A stretch of 35,583 nucleotides of DNA from RGIG4079 sp045596365 (GCA_045596365.1 JAZOCE010000006.1:1-35583); one strand, 5' to 3'; counted from the stretch's first letter, positions 1 to 6,595 are shown. The notes: generated from the sequence alone by a model not told the origin. Numbers and translations: made by a program.

Positions 1-1
1 C

Positions 2-202
2 AAGTGCAAGACAACCTACGCAGTTATCGAAAAGGTCATCAAAGAGAATAACATCAAGGCTACGCTCACAAAAGTAGAGGATATTATGGAGATAATGAAC
101 TACAATATCCTCTCAACCCCTGCCGTAGTGGTTGATGGCGAGGTGAAAATCAAGGGCTATGTACCAAGAGAAACAGAGATTAAAGAGTTATTGGGCGTAT
201 GA
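2..202 (+). CDS. Thioredoxin-like small redox protein, 3' part only
   Basis: The window opens inside this gene; 66 codons remain, reading KCKTTYAVIEKVIKEN and onward to a TGA at 200-202. The first visible residues, Lys-Cys-Lys, fit the second cysteine of the CxxC site of the small glutaredoxin-like thioredoxins (thioredoxin_3 type, usually about 77 residues). The STPAVVVDG stretch is the cis-proline region of the thioredoxin fold. The stop overlaps the permease start in an ATGA. In Bacteroidota such proteins are commonly encoded beside a CSCSS permease and ArsC, so a redox role in metalloid resistance is inferred. The first active-site cysteine and the start lie outside the window. Confidence 0.8.
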   Translation, partial: KCKTTYAVIEKVIKENNIKATLTKVEDIMEIMNYNILSTPAVVVDGEVKIKGYVPRETEIKELLGV

Positions 203-1167
203 TACAGCAATTTGCAGATTGGTTGGTTTATGGCGTCTTTGGATTGGATGCCGCGACACCATTAGGTACGGCTGTCAATTTCTTCTTTTACGACAGCATC
301 AAGATTATAATACTGCTTTTCAATATCAGTTTCGTAATGGGCATTATCAATGCCTACTTCCCCATTGAGCGACTACGCCAATACCTCGCCACGCATAAGT
401 TCTATGGTTTGGACTACTTCTTGGCGGCTCTCTTCGGTGGTACCACTCCGTTCTGCTCCTGCTCATCGGTGCCACTCTTTATAGGCTTTGTCAAGGGTGG
501 AATACCGTTGGGCGTAACGTTGACATTCCTTATCGCCTCGCCTTTGGTTAGCGAGGTAGCGGTGGCAATGTTTCTCGGCTCGTTTGGTGTGAAGGCAACG
601 CTGATTTATGTTGTGAGCGGTACGGTACTGTCAATGATTGCAGGCTTAATATTGAGTCGTATGCACCTCGAACCCTATTTGAGTGATTGGGTGAAAGCGG
701 CACAAGCACAATCTTCGGCGCAGAGCCAAAGATGGGAGGCAGAGAAAACGCCATTCATCAAGCGACTACCTGCTATCACTCGTGAATCGTGGGGCATTGT
801 GCGAGGCGTTTTGCTCTATATCCTGATTGGTATCGGCATTGGTGCTACGATGCACGGCTATGTGCCCGAAGGCTTCTTTGAGCAATACCTCTCGGCTGAA
901 AATTGGTGGGGCGTGCCACTTGCTGTGGTGCTTGCAGTACCAATGTATGCCAATGCTGCGGGTATTGTGCCCATCATCGAGGTATTTGTAGCAAAGGGTA
1001 TTCCGCTTGGTACTGCGATTGCCTTTATGATGGCTATCATCGGACTATCAATCCCCGAAGCCACAATGCTTAAAAAAGTGATGACTTGGCGACTGATAGG
1101 TATCTTCTTCGGCGTGGTAACATTGTTGATTATTATTTCAGGCTATTTATTTAATTGGATTCTATGA
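199..1167 (+). CDS. CSCSS-motif permease (ArsP/DUF318-like), probable metalloid efflux
   Basis: This is a 322-residue polytopic membrane protein with about eight to ten hydrophobic segments. Its signature is GGTTPFCSCSSVPLF at residues 80-94, with Cys86 and Cys88 in the membrane, followed by a gene-family-typical SPLVSEVAVA stretch. A second glycine/proline-rich half begins near residue 200. ArsP, which exports trivalent organoarsenicals, belongs to this permease family. The start ATG sits in a 4-base overlap with the thioredoxin-like gene, and the stop overlaps arsC in another ATGA, so the three are probably translationally coupled. Arsenic as substrate is inferred from the arsC neighbour; other soft-metal or metalloid substrates remain possible. 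Confidence 0.82.
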   Translation: MIQQFADWLVYGVFGLDAATPLGTAVNFFFYDSIKIIILLFNISFVMGIINAYFPIERLRQYLATHKFYGLDYFLAALFGGTTPFCSCSSVPLFIGFVKGGIPLGVTLTFLIASPLVSEVAVAMFLGSFGVKATLIYVVSGTVLSMIAGLILSRMHLEPYLSDWVKAAQAQSSAQSQRWEAEKTPFIKRLPAITRESWGIVRGVLLYILIGIGIGATMHGYVPEGFFEQYLSAENWWGVPLAVVLAVPMYANAAGIVPIIEVFVAKGIPLGTAIAFMMAIIGLSIPEATMLKKVMTWRLIGIFFGVVTLLIIISGYLFNWIL

Positions 1168-1604
1168 GAGTATTGATTTTATGCACAGGAAATAGTTGCC
1201 GAAGCCAAATGGCACACGGCTTCTTACAATCGTTTGACAAGAGTTTGGAAGTTTATTCAGCAGGAACAAACCCTGCATTGCAGGTAAACCCACAAGCCAT
1301 CCAAGTTATGCACGAGGTGGGTATTGATATATCGGCACATACACCCAAAAGTGTGGAAATTTATCTGAATGATGAGTGGGATTATGTGATAACAGTTTGT
1401 GGCGGAGCAAACGAAACCTGCCCGATGTTTGTCGGCAAGGTCGGCAAACGATTACACATAGGCTTTGATGACCCTGCAAACTCAATTGACATAAACGAGT
1501 TTCGCCGAGTAAGAGATGAAATTAAGAATAAACTTTCAAAGTTCTATCTTACACAAGTTCTGAAGAAAGAATTACCAAAATGCAGTTGTGGCGGTAATTG
1601 TTAA
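1164..1604 (+). CDS. arsC: Arsenate reductase, thioredoxin-coupled (LMW-phosphatase fold)
   Basis: 146 residues starting MRVLILCTGNSCRSQMAHGF. The CX5R phosphatase-like loop has nucleophile Cys7 and Arg13, and the resolving cysteines lie at Cys79 and Cys86 in TVCGGANETCPMF. This is the three-cysteine relay of the pI258-type ArsC, which reduces arsenate to arsenite and is recycled by thioredoxin. An in-frame TTG lies nine bases earlier, but the ATG at 1164 gives the family's usual N-terminus and an ATGA overlap with the permease stop. The C-terminal CSCGGNC adds a cysteine cluster that the core mechanism does not need. It probably works with the small redox protein at the window start. Confidence 0.9.
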   Translation: MRVLILCTGNSCRSQMAHGFLQSFDKSLEVYSAGTNPALQVNPQAIQVMHEVGIDISAHTPKSVEIYLNDEWDYVITVCGGANETCPMFVGKVGKRLHIGFDDPANSIDINEFRRVRDEIKNKLSKFYLTQVLKKELPKCSCGGNC

Positions 1605-1610
1605 AATGGT

Positions 1611-1643
1611 GTAGCCGTTATATGTTTTTAAGATAGCGGCTAC
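1611..1643 (+). terminator. Terminator-like hairpin after arsC
   Basis: GTAGCCGTTAT (1611-1621) pairs with ATAGCGGCTAC (1633-1643), with one G-T pair and an 11-base loop, seven bases after the arsC stop. The following TTTACTT is only a weak U-tract. It probably ends the arsenic operon. Confidence 0.6.
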
Positions 1644-1692
1644 TTTACTTAGAGTTTCAACCCACGATTTTGTCGTTTGTTGGTAATTCCAA

Positions 1693-1917
1693 AGTATTGT
1701 TCTTTTTCGTTTGGGAAAATAGTGGTGAATAGTTTTAGTGCCGTTTGAACTGAATATGCCGATAATAGGTTATATCTATTGATAAAAGAGTAAAAAATCG
1801 TCAGTTGGTTGACTATTTTTACTTTTTGAATATGTGTAAATAAAAAAAGGTGAGCTAATGGCTCACCTTTTAGTCTTATATAATAATGTATTAGTATTGT
1901 TCTTTTTCGTTGGGAAA
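1693..1917. repeat. Short direct repeat of the panB 3' end (1693-1718 and 1893-1917)
   Basis: AGTATTGTTCTTTTTCGTT followed by GGGAAA occurs at 1693-1718 and again at 1893-1917. The two copies differ by a single inserted T. The right copy encodes the last codons of panB (FPNEKEQY, on the minus strand). The left copy lies in otherwise non-coding sequence and reads on past the stop. The 286 bases between arsC and panB hold only this repeat and two terminator hairpins. Confidence 0.8.
1846..1870 (-). terminator. Rho-independent terminator of panB
   Basis: GGTGAGC (1849-1855) and GCTCACC (1861-1867) form a perfect stem with a five-base loop, extended by flanking A/T pairs. On the minus strand the hairpin is followed by seven T's and TATTT. 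It lies 20 bases past the panB stop. Confidence 0.85.
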
Positions 1918-2709
1918 GTCGCAAGTTTTGACATCGTCGATGTAGTGAGCTACAGCATCGTTGATGATAGTAGCAAGGTCGGCATAACGGCGAAGGAAAC
2001 GAGGTGAGAACCCTTTGTTGATACCAAGCATGTCGTGCATCACAAGCACTTGACCATCAACACCACCTCCGGCACCGATACCAATGATGGGTACTGATAC
2101 CATTTGAGCAACTTTTGTAGCGAGGTCGGCAGGAATTTTTTCAAGTACGATAGCAAAACAGCCTATTTCTTCGAGCATTTTAGCATCTTCGATGAGTTTT
2201 TGAGCTTCGGATTCCTCTTTGGCACGCACAGCATATGTGCCAAATTTATTTATTGATTGAGGAGTCAATCCGAGGTGTCCCATGACAGGAATACCGGCAC
2301 TTAACACACGTTCGATAGATTCGCGAATTTCAGAGCCACCTTCCATTTTAACCGCTTCAGCATGGCTTTCTTTCATGATGCGAATAGCAGAAGCAAGAGC
2401 CTCTTTGGAGTTCCCTTGATAAGAGCCAAAAGGCAAGTCGCACACAACCAACGCACGCTTAACGCCTTTGATAACCGATTTGGCATGGTAAATCATTTGG
2501 TCGAGAGTAATGGGCAGTGTGGTTATGTTTCCTGCCATTACATTTGAGGCAGAGTCTCCAACGAGGATTACGTCCATGCCGGCTTCATCAATGAGTTTAG
2601 CCATTGAGTAGTCATAGGCGGTGAGCATTGCTATTTTTTCGCCGCGCATTTTCATTTCAGTGAGGCGACGTGTTGTTACCTTTCTTTGGTCTTCAGTGTA
2701 AGTTGACAT
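1891..2709 (-). CDS. panB: 3-methyl-2-oxobutanoate hydroxymethyltransferase (ketopantoate synthesis)
   Basis: 272 residues, close to the usual ~264. PanB transfers a hydroxymethyl group from methylenetetrahydrofolate to 2-oxoisovalerate, the first committed step of pantothenate and CoA synthesis; it is cytosolic. Family motifs seen are MLTAYDYSMAKLIDEAG, the metal-binding VILVGDSASNVMAG, PVMGHLGLTPQS and PIIGIGAGGGVDGQVLV. A longer reading frame begins at 2751, but the ATG at 2709 (MSTYTEDQRK) is chosen because a TAnnTTTG promoter element overlaps the start of the longer form. It is transcribed alone, divergent from upp, and ends at a strong terminator. Confidence 0.95.
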   Translation of the reverse strand: MSTYTEDQRKVTTRRLTEMKMRGEKIAMLTAYDYSMAKLIDEAGMDVILVGDSASNVMAGNITTLPITLDQMIYHAKSVIKGVKRALVVCDLPFGSYQGNSKEALASAIRIMKESHAEAVKMEGGSEIRESIERVLSAGIPVMGHLGLTPQSINKFGTYAVRAKEESEAQKLIEDAKMLEEIGCFAIVLEKIPADLATKVAQMVSVPIIGIGAGGGVDGQVLVMHDMLGINKGFSPRFLRRYADLATIINDAVAHYIDDVKTCDFPNEKEQY

Positions 2710-2740
2710 AATCAAAATAGATTTATAAAATATATCGTTA

Positions 2741-2748
2741 CAAAGGTA
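2741..2748 (-). promoter_or_regulatory. panB promoter, -7 element TACCTTTG
   Basis: Perfect TAnnTTTG on the minus strand, with a TTTTTTG run about 22 bases upstream as a loose -33 element. It predicts a leader of roughly 25 bases before the ATG at 2709. Confidence 0.65.
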
Positions 2749-2861
2749 CAATTTATTCCTATATAAATTTCAAAAAATGAGAGGGATAATATTGTGTAAT
2801 ATTTGGAAAAATCACCGAAAATAGCGAATATTGCAGTAATTTTACAAATCACATATACAAT

Positions 2862-3512
2862 ATGAAAGTAGTAAACTTTGCCGAAACGCCATCATTGGTG
2901 AGTCAGTACATGATGGAGTTGCGTGATGAAAACATACAAAAAGATATGTTGCGATTTCGTCGCAACCTTGAACGCATAGGTGAGATTATGGCCTATGAAA
3001 TAAGTCGCACAATCAGTTATGAGACTATTGATGTAACGACTCCTCTTGAGGTAGCGAAGTGTCAAGTGATAGGGGATAATATCGTTCTTGGAACTATTTT
3101 TCGCGCCGGAGTTCCGTTTCATCAAGGATTTTTGAATTATTTTGACCATGCTGAAAATGCGTTTGTATCGGCTTATCGCAAATATAAAGATGCTGATAAC
3201 TTTGATGTGCACATTGAGTATCTTGCCTCGCCATGTATTGAGGGAAAAACATTGATTATTGCCGACCCCATGTTGGCAACCGGCTCATCTATGGAGTTAT
3301 CTTATCGTGCATTGTTGACAAAAGGCACTCCAAAACATATCCACATTGCATCGGTTATTGCATCAAAACAAGCTGTTGATTATGTAAAAGGTGTATTTCC
3401 GGCAGAGAAAACCACCCTTTGGGTTGGAGCTATTGATGATGAGCTAAATTCTCATAGCTACATTGTTCCCGGTCTTGGTGATGCCGGCGATCTCGCCTAC
3501 GGCACAAAGTAA
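2862..3512 (+). CDS. upp: Uracil phosphoribosyltransferase
   Basis: 216 residues of the type I phosphoribosyltransferase fold. It makes UMP from uracil and PRPP in pyrimidine salvage. The PRPP-binding loop is DPMLATGSSMELSYRA near residues 138-153. The uracil-binding C-terminal tail IVPGLGDAGDLAYGTK is typical of UPRTs and separates it from other PRTases. The length matches the family (about 208-217). ATG at 2862 is the only reasonable start; no Shine-Dalgarno is visible, as is common in Bacteroidota. The best upstream promoter match is TAATTTTA at 2837-2844, one base off consensus. It is a single-gene unit between divergent panB and a strong hairpin. Confidence 0.95.
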   Translation: MKVVNFAETPSLVSQYMMELRDENIQKDMLRFRRNLERIGEIMAYEISRTISYETIDVTTPLEVAKCQVIGDNIVLGTIFRAGVPFHQGFLNYFDHAENAFVSAYRKYKDADNFDVHIEYLASPCIEGKTLIIADPMLATGSSMELSYRALLTKGTPKHIHIASVIASKQAVDYVKGVFPAEKTTLWVGAIDDELNSHSYIVPGLGDAGDLAYGTK

Positions 3513-3551
3513 TAAATCATAAATAAAATTACTCTTTTGTAATATTGTAAA

Positions 3552-3581
3552 AAAACGACGTTGTATTTACAGCGTCGTTTT
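3552..3581. terminator. Bidirectional terminator between upp and the peptide cassette
   Basis: AAAACGACGTTGT (3552-3564) pairs with ACAGCGTCGTTTT (3569-3581) around a four-base ATTT loop, with one G-T pair in a 13-bp stem. A and T runs on both sides let it end upp on the plus strand and the convergent peptide cassette on the minus strand. Confidence 0.85.
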
Positions 3582-3605
3582 CAATAGAATTAATTCAGAA
3601 AAGAA

Positions 3606-3749
3606 TTATCCTACAATTCCAGAACAACCTAATCCGCAGAAACTACAACCAGGAGAAGCTGAAATTGCTTGCTCTACTTTCTTAATTCCATTGCAATTGT
3701 TTGCTACAATTTCATTAGCAACAGCTAAAATAGAAATTTCTACTTGCAT
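3606..3749 (-). CDS. Small Cys/Gly-rich peptide, candidate RiPP precursor
   Basis: 47 residues from ATG at 3749; a longer in-frame start at 3800 would overlap the radical SAM gene. The first ~32 residues (MQVEISILAVANEIVANN, then a lysine/glutamate stretch) look like a leader. The last ~15 are SPGCSFCGLGCSGIVG, with three cysteines spaced CxxCxxxC among Gly and Ser. A fourth cysteine, Cys19, lies in the leader. The gene starts 19 bases after the radical SAM stop on the same strand and is the last gene before a terminator. Function is not recognised from sequence identity. The precursor role is inferred from size, composition and linkage. No Gly-Gly cleavage motif and no secretion signal are seen. 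Confidence 0.65.
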   Translation of the reverse strand: MQVEISILAVANEIVANNCNGIKKVEQAISASPGCSFCGLGCSGIVG

Positions 3750-3768
3750 AATAATTGAATTTAAAGGG

Positions 3769-4920
3769 TTAATAAATATTGAAGTTTTTATACTTCTCAT
3801 AGCATTTTATTGCAGCTTTTAATGTTGCACAATCTTCATCACTTAGAGAAGAAAGTTTATTTTTCAGTACATAATATTTTATCTGAAATGCACTGATAAT
3901 AGGAATTTCTACTGCAATCATTTTACAATAAGATTTATCACGTTTTTTTACATCGCCACGTTGGTTGTAATTAAAGCCATAGCATGTGCGACAAACTTTT
4001 AAATAATTGCAATTGTGGCAAGTTTCATCAATAAGGCTTTCAGGATTATTAAACTCTATAGAGCTAAAATCTGATTTTTCCCCAGTTACAAGTGGAACAA
4101 ACATGTGGCAAGGGTATGGTGTACCATCGACATCATAAGCAACCATTGTTGTCCCGGTTCCGCAATTTTTATATGGTAAAGGATTATTGGAATTCGTTAA
4201 AAATTCGGCATAAATGCGTGTAAATAAAGGAATTGGTTTTATTTGAGGATTAGATAAATAATACTCAGATAACTTTAGTAGTTGTTTTGCATACATTTTT
4301 TCATCACCATCTAACCAATTCACGCCTACGGCAAGACTGCCAACAACCGGATATCTTTTTTTATGAAAGAATATTACGCCATCGGCAAAATCTTTAAGAG
4401 TTTCGCGGGAAACAGTCATCTTAAAATTTTGTTCTGGCCAAGTTTTGTGGACAAATTCAATGGGAAGCGATTGATATTGTGTACCACGATTTTTTGTTTG
4501 CATATCAGGTTTGCCATCAACAGATAGAATTAATGAAATATATTCTTTGTTTTTTTCAAACCACAATCGTTTTTTCGTATCTAAGAGTGTCCCATTTGTC
4601 GTAATTGAAAACTCATGATTGATATTAAAGTAAGGATTGTTAGATTCCCGTTCCTCAATTGCCCACTTAATAATTTCTTTAATTATAGGAAATTGTAATA
4701 AAGGTTCTCCTCCGAAAAAGTCTATTTTTAGAGTACCAGAAGCATTATTTTCGTAAAATGCTTTAAATTCAGATAATATGATTTCTTTAGCGGTCTCAAT
4801 TGACATCTTTTTTGTTGCATCTTTATATTTTTCAAAGCAATAAACACAATTAAGGTTACAGCCATATGTTAGCATTAGTGCACATATTCGTCCGCTATTT
4901 GTGTATTGATAATATTCCAT
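3769..4920 (-). CDS. Radical SAM/SPASM protein, probable peptide maturase
   Basis: 383 residues. The radical SAM cluster motif CNLNCVYC lies at residues 21-28 (Cys21, Cys25, Cys28), followed by the SAM-contacting GGEPLL motif. A C-terminal SPASM region carries Cys253, Cys271, Cys301, Cys304, Cys310, Cys313 and Cys332, enough for two auxiliary Fe-S clusters. Enzymes of this architecture install thioether or C-C crosslinks in ribosomal peptides, or act as sulfatase maturases. No sulfatase gene is nearby, while a Cys-rich 47-residue ORF follows at once, so peptide modification is favoured. No N-terminal RRE-type recognition domain is evident. It lies in a same-strand run with the YidD-like gene 34 bases upstream. 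Confidence 0.87.
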   Translation of the reverse strand: MEYYQYTNSGRICALMLTYGCNLNCVYCFEKYKDATKKMSIETAKEIILSEFKAFYENNASGTLKIDFFGGEPLLQFPIIKEIIKWAIEERESNNPYFNINHEFSITTNGTLLDTKKRLWFEKNKEYISLILSVDGKPDMQTKNRGTQYQSLPIEFVHKTWPEQNFKMTVSRETLKDFADGVIFFHKKRYPVVGSLAVGVNWLDGDEKMYAKQLLKLSEYYLSNPQIKPIPLFTRIYAEFLTNSNNPLPYKNCGTGTTMVAYDVDGTPYPCHMFVPLVTGEKSDFSSIEFNNPESLIDETCHNCNYLKVCRTCYGFNYNQRGDVKKRDKSYCKMIAVEIPIISAFQIKYYVLKNKLSSLSDEDCATLKAAIKCYEKYKNFNIY

Positions 4921-4954
4921 GTATTGGGGGATAATATGAGTGAATTCAAACTAA

Positions 4955-5347
4955 TCAATTGGAGAAATTGTTATAATCAAATTTAATGATTACTCCATTC
5001 TTGCTTTTAATATTTATATATAGATTCTTGTTTTCTGTTGGGTTGTCAAAATTTATTAATATTGGATTTTTTTCGTTTAATAATGTTTCGGCAATCTCAT
5101 CATCTTTTAAAATAAGACCATTTATGGTCTTTAAATTATAATGTCCATTATATTTGTAGATTGCATATCCGGGACAACAATGACGATTTCTAAATAAAAA
5201 AGCATTGATTCCCGCATTGAAACCATTTGCTGACGTTATGCGCCATACATAATTAGAGCAACTTTCCTTAAAGATGCATTTTCTTCGTCGTTTTGGTGGC
5301 ACTATGAACCAATATAAGCGTATAATTGTCAGCAAAAGGTATTTCAT
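4955..5347 (-). CDS. YidD-like protein with C-terminal extension
   Basis: 130 residues. The N-terminal ~60 resemble YidD, a small peripheral membrane protein linked to YidC-dependent insertion: an MKYLLLTIIRLYWF hydrophobic start, CIFKESCSNY at residues 24-33 (the CRFxPTCSxY motif of YidD), an N-G-F-N-A-G-I-N segment and RNRHCCPGY near residue 57. The usual RCHPWGGGGxDPVP ending is degraded. About 70 extra residues follow that YidD lacks. ATG at 5347 lies seven bases after the stop of the 75-residue gene. Its position beside a radical SAM gene suggests a specialised paralogue, perhaps for handling the modified peptide at the membrane; that role is inference. Confidence 0.65.
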   Translation of the reverse strand: MKYLLLTIIRLYWFIVPPKRRRKCIFKESCSNYVWRITSANGFNAGINAFLFRNRHCCPGYAIYKYNGHYNLKTINGLILKDDEIAETLLNEKNPILINFDNPTENKNLYINIKSKNGVIIKFDYNNFSN

Positions 5348-5354
5348 GTGAACG

Positions 5355-5582
5355 TTATTTGCGTTTAAATACCGCTACAGCAATAGAGGTGTTATATCCT
5401 GGTTTTGCTCCGATTCCGAGGCATCCATTTGTTGGTGCGATGGTAGTCTCAATATTTCCCATGCTTATGAATTCATATCCCGCTGCCATTTGGTTGTCAA
5501 TGAGAGATTGTAATTGGTCAACTGCGACAGAAAAATTGTCCTTTTGCCCCAATTCTGCGTTAAAAGGTATTACTCTATACAT
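5355..5582 (-). CDS. Hypothetical 75-residue protein, unknown function
   Basis: No function recognised. The protein starts MYRVIPFNAELGQKDNFSVA. It has a mid segment LQSLIDNQMAAGYEFISMG that recalls small DUF4177-type domains (a helix ending in 'GYEF/GWEL', then a strand), and a Gly-rich NGCLGIGAKPGYNTS stretch before a basic tail. No signal peptide or membrane segment is seen, so it is probably cytosolic. ATG at 5582 is the first in frame; the stop is seven bases before the YidD-like start, implying one transcript. It is listed as real because of the tight spacing, ordinary composition and domain-like pattern. Confidence 0.6.
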   Translation of the reverse strand: MYRVIPFNAELGQKDNFSVAVDQLQSLIDNQMAAGYEFISMGNIETTIAPTNGCLGIGAKPGYNTSIAVAVFKRK

Positions 5583-5642
5583 ATGTGTTATGTTTTTAAT
5601 TTCTCCTACTCTATTTGAGGCTTTTCGGATTCTGCCTTGTTA

Positions 5643-6038
5643 TCAAGATGTTATTGCTTTAGTTATAGTAACGATTAACAGGATTATTGCTATTGCTGTA
5701 TATTCTGGACCCCATTTTTCTTCTTCGACATCAATTAAATCTCCGTCTGAGTCATATTTGAGAATAAATGTACGCTCTTCTGGATTGAATGTACCAAATA
5801 GGAAACATGCGCATATAAGTCCAATCCACCAAACATCAGTAAAAAGCCAAATACCAATGAATGTTTCAATTGAAGAAAAAAGAATGCCAATAGGCTAATG
5901 ATTTCGAAGGAAACGAAGTATTAACACTATTACAAAAGGAATAGCAGCCATTAAAATTAAGCCTCCTATTATATTGCCCAAAATCATGTTATTATGGTTG
6001 TATGAAAGATGAATTATTTTTTCTTGCAAAGTAAACAT
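5643..6038 (-). pseudogene. Small membrane-protein ORF split by an in-frame TAG
   Basis: From ATG at 6038 the frame encodes 47 residues (MFTLQEKIIHLSYNHNN, then one membrane helix ending RFLRNH) and meets TAG at 5895-5897. The same frame continues without another stop for 83 residues to TGA at 5643-5645. The second part has a strongly hydrophobic segment containing FIGIWLFTDVWWIGL, a soluble acidic loop DSDGDLIDVEEEKWG and a final membrane helix. It contains no ATG, GTG or TTG near its beginning, so it cannot easily be translated alone. The simplest reading is one ~131-residue three-helix protein broken by a nonsense mutation, or read through TAG. No family is recognised. Same strand and gene run as the radical SAM cassette. 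Confidence 0.6.
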
Positions 6039-6100
6039 GATTTAATCGCATGTATAGAATACATCCGTAGGATTAAAACTGCAAAAGTGTTGGAATTGCC

Positions 6101-6331
6101 CTATTGTTGTGTTGGGGTTTTTATACACTTATTTAATTCTTGTAGATAGTAATTAAAAAAATTGTGGTTAAGGATACGAGATATTTGTAATAAAGTGTGT
6201 GTGTCTATTGAAGGGCGCTGGAATATAGCATATATTGTACTACGATCACAATATAATTTTTTAGCAAGCCATGTAACTGTACGCTCTTGCTTACGAAATT
6301 CGGCCTCTATAATTTTTCCAATATGTACCAT
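6101..6331 (-). CDS. Small HTH transcriptional regulator (XRE-like)
   Basis: 76 residues starting MVHIGKIIEAEFRKQ. A helix-turn-helix covers about residues 18-40 (TVTWLAKKLYCDRSTIYAIF), and the pattern continues with SIDTHTLLQISRIL and FFNYYLQEL. Bacteroidota carry many such single-domain regulators. ATG at 6331 lies inside one arm of a dyad, TATAAATAAG (6331-6340) / CTTATTTATA (6357-6366), which would suit autorepression. It is the first gene of the minus-strand run ending in the Cys-rich peptide, about 220 bases after a TAnnTTTG element, so it is the likely cassette regulator. The target and ligand are unknown. Confidence 0.8.
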   Translation of the reverse strand: MVHIGKIIEAEFRKQERTVTWLAKKLYCDRSTIYAIFQRPSIDTHTLLQISRILNHNFFNYYLQELNKCIKTPTQQ

Positions 6332-6366
6332 ATAAATAAGGCGGAACCATTCATGACTTATTTATA
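6331..6366. promoter_or_regulatory. Dyad at the HTH gene start, candidate operator
   Basis: TATAAATAAG at 6331-6340 is the exact reverse complement of CTTATTTATA at 6357-6366, with a 16-base spacer. The right-hand copy in transcription order touches the HTH start codon. It could bind the regulator or, as RNA, form a hairpin hiding the start. Confidence 0.5.
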
Positions 6367-6494
6367 ATCTGGGGTACCGCCAAGCACCTTGTACACAAAT
6401 AAGACAGAATAGCTCACGCCTATATGGCATGAACACTTATCTGCTTATTCTCTGTGTACTTAAAAATTGGCGGTTTTCAGATTAAGAGAATAAG
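6357..6494. repeat. 138-bp imperfect inverted repeat in the cassette leader
   Basis: Left arm 6357-6383 (CTTATTTATAATCTGG, then GGTACCGCCAA) and right arm 6467-6494 (TTGGCGG, then TTTTCAGATTAAGAGAATAAG) are near reverse complements. An inner pair, GTACACA (6391-6397) and TGTGTAC (6453-6459), extends the fold. As RNA on the minus strand this would make a long branched hairpin upstream of the HTH gene. No transposase is present; a MITE remnant is the alternative. Confidence 0.6.
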
Positions 6495-6557
6495 AATATA
6501 AATATCAATTCCTAATTTTTGTAGTTTTAATTCATAATTATTTTCAATTTGTCATTA

Positions 6558-6565
6558 CAAAGGTA
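6558..6565 (-). promoter_or_regulatory. Cassette promoter, -7 element TACCTTTG
   Basis: Perfect TAnnTTTG on the minus strand, downstream of the 6596-6622 hairpin. No clear TTG at the -33 position. It predicts a leader of about 220 bases before the HTH start. Confidence 0.55.
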
Positions 6566-6595
6566 GTTTATTTTTTCGTTTTGAGTTAACAGTAA

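Noticed and set aside
1649..1924. 91-codon minus-strand ORF downstream of panB
   Set aside because: It overlaps the panB end, arises from the repeated panB tail, spans the terminator and has no domain-like features.
3606..3749. Classic GG-leader bacteriocin or CXXX-repeat peptide
   Set aside because: No Gly-Gly cleavage site and the cysteine spacing is CxxCxxxC rather than regular four-residue repeats.
5326..5898. 190-codon plus-strand ORF across the 75-residue gene and the interrupted membrane ORF
   Set aside because: It is antisense to two better-supported minus-strand frames and its translation has no protein-like pattern.
6357..6494. MITE or insertion-sequence remnant
   Set aside because: The arms are imperfect, no target duplication or transposase is seen, and location in a leader fits an RNA structure equally well. 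It is kept only as an inverted repeat.
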